Source of the DNA: Kiritimatiellia bacterium | Lineage (GTDB): Bacteria; Verrucomicrobiota; Kiritimatiellia; RFP12; UBA1067 | Direction of reading: 5' to 3' | Assembly (NCBI GenBank): GCA_900767325.1 | Contig: CAAFYT010000018.1 | Location: 1 to 6,592, forward strand | Length of the DNA: 6,592 nt | Shown: one piece after another, positions 6,340 through 6,592 of the stretch | How positions within the stretch are numbered: the stretch's first letter is position 1 | How the letters are laid out: each line of letters begins with the position of its first letter | Translations under genes and position numbers: made by a program | The notes under the pieces: model-generated | What the model was told of the DNA's origin: nothing | What the model saw: the letters and a program-made list of their open reading frames with translations, nothing else | Databases searched by the model: none

Positions 6340-6592
6340 GGGCGGCGGCGGCCTCGCCCCCGGTGCCCCTGATCTTGATGTGGAGTTCGCGGAGCTGCTG
6401 CTCGGTCACGAAGTTCGGCGCATTCATCATGAGATCCTGCGCCTTCTGGTTCATCGGGAAGGCGATGACCTCGCGGATGTTCGGCGTATCGGTGAGGAGC
6501 ATGACCATGCGGTCCACGCCCGGGGCGATGCCGCCGTGCGGCGGGGCGCCGAACTGGAACGCGTTGTAGAGGCAGCCGAACTTCTGCTGGAC
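6335..6592 (-). CDS. aspS: Aspartyl-tRNA synthetase, C-terminal part (5' end outside window)
   Basis: AspS charges tRNA-Asp with aspartate in the cytoplasm. Only the last 85 residues are here, and the frame is open to the window edge. They include class II motif 3, [18 protein letters not shown], whose Gly-Val-Asp-Arg holds the ATP-binding arginine. [20 protein letters not shown] and a final [10 protein letters not shown] follow, both characteristic of bacterial-type AspS. The TGA stop is followed by a short AT-rich gap and then the CPBP gene on the same strand. The 'FPMNQ.AQDLM' wording resembles AspS from lineages without AsnS that use a non-discriminating enzyme, but a C-terminal fragment cannot settle that. 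Identity is secure. Confidence 0.95.
   Translation of the reverse strand, partial: VQQKFGCLYNAFQFGAPPHGGIAPGVDRMVMLLTDTPNIREVIAFPMNQKAQDLMMNAPNFVTEQQLRELHIKIRGTGGEAAAAQ

Overview
The window is a gene-dense, GC-rich piece of bacterial chromosome in which nearly every base is coding. It holds two converging gene clusters. No rRNA, tRNA, CRISPR array, insertion sequence or phage gene was found, and no gene-free stretch exceeds 65 bases. The secreted protein in the middle has a LamG-like domain, a beta-rich passenger-like region and a C-terminal module with a 'SYVLGLD' core. That architecture recalls the Verrucomicrobiota/Kiritimatiellota/Lentisphaerota group, but this is an inference from recollection and not a search result.

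Plus-strand cluster (1-4687): the 3' end of secA (preprotein translocase ATPase with its zinc-binding SEC-C tail), ispD (MEP isoprenoid pathway), a YfcE/MJ0936-like calcineurin-type phosphoesterase, rfbA/rmlA (dTDP-sugar synthesis) and a 650-residue exported LamG-like protein of unknown function. The genes overlap by 4 bases (ATGA) at secA/ispD, phosphoesterase/rfbA and rfbA/LamG protein, and are 1 base apart at ispD/phosphoesterase. They are therefore very probably one translationally coupled transcript. The first four are housekeeping genes that share no single pathway. The fifth looks like a lineage-specific addition with softer codon bias.

Minus-strand cluster (6592-4626): the 3' end of aspS, a short AT-rich junction, a small CPBP-family (Abi/CAAX-protease-like) membrane protein, and mtaB, the radical-SAM tRNA ms2t6A37 methylthiotransferase. 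CPBP and mtaB share an ATGA overlap. aspS and mtaB both act on tRNA. The CPBP protein is the odd partner.

The two clusters meet tail to tail, and their last genes overlap by 62 bases (4626-4687) with no intergenic terminator. The most unusual non-coding structure is at the aspS/CPBP junction: a degenerate 7-base tandem repeat that includes the aspS stop codon, a 9-base inverted repeat, and a 30-base near-perfect palindrome over the likely CPBP start codon. No clear new defence or mobile system is visible. The LamG-like protein and this junction deserve the closest look.
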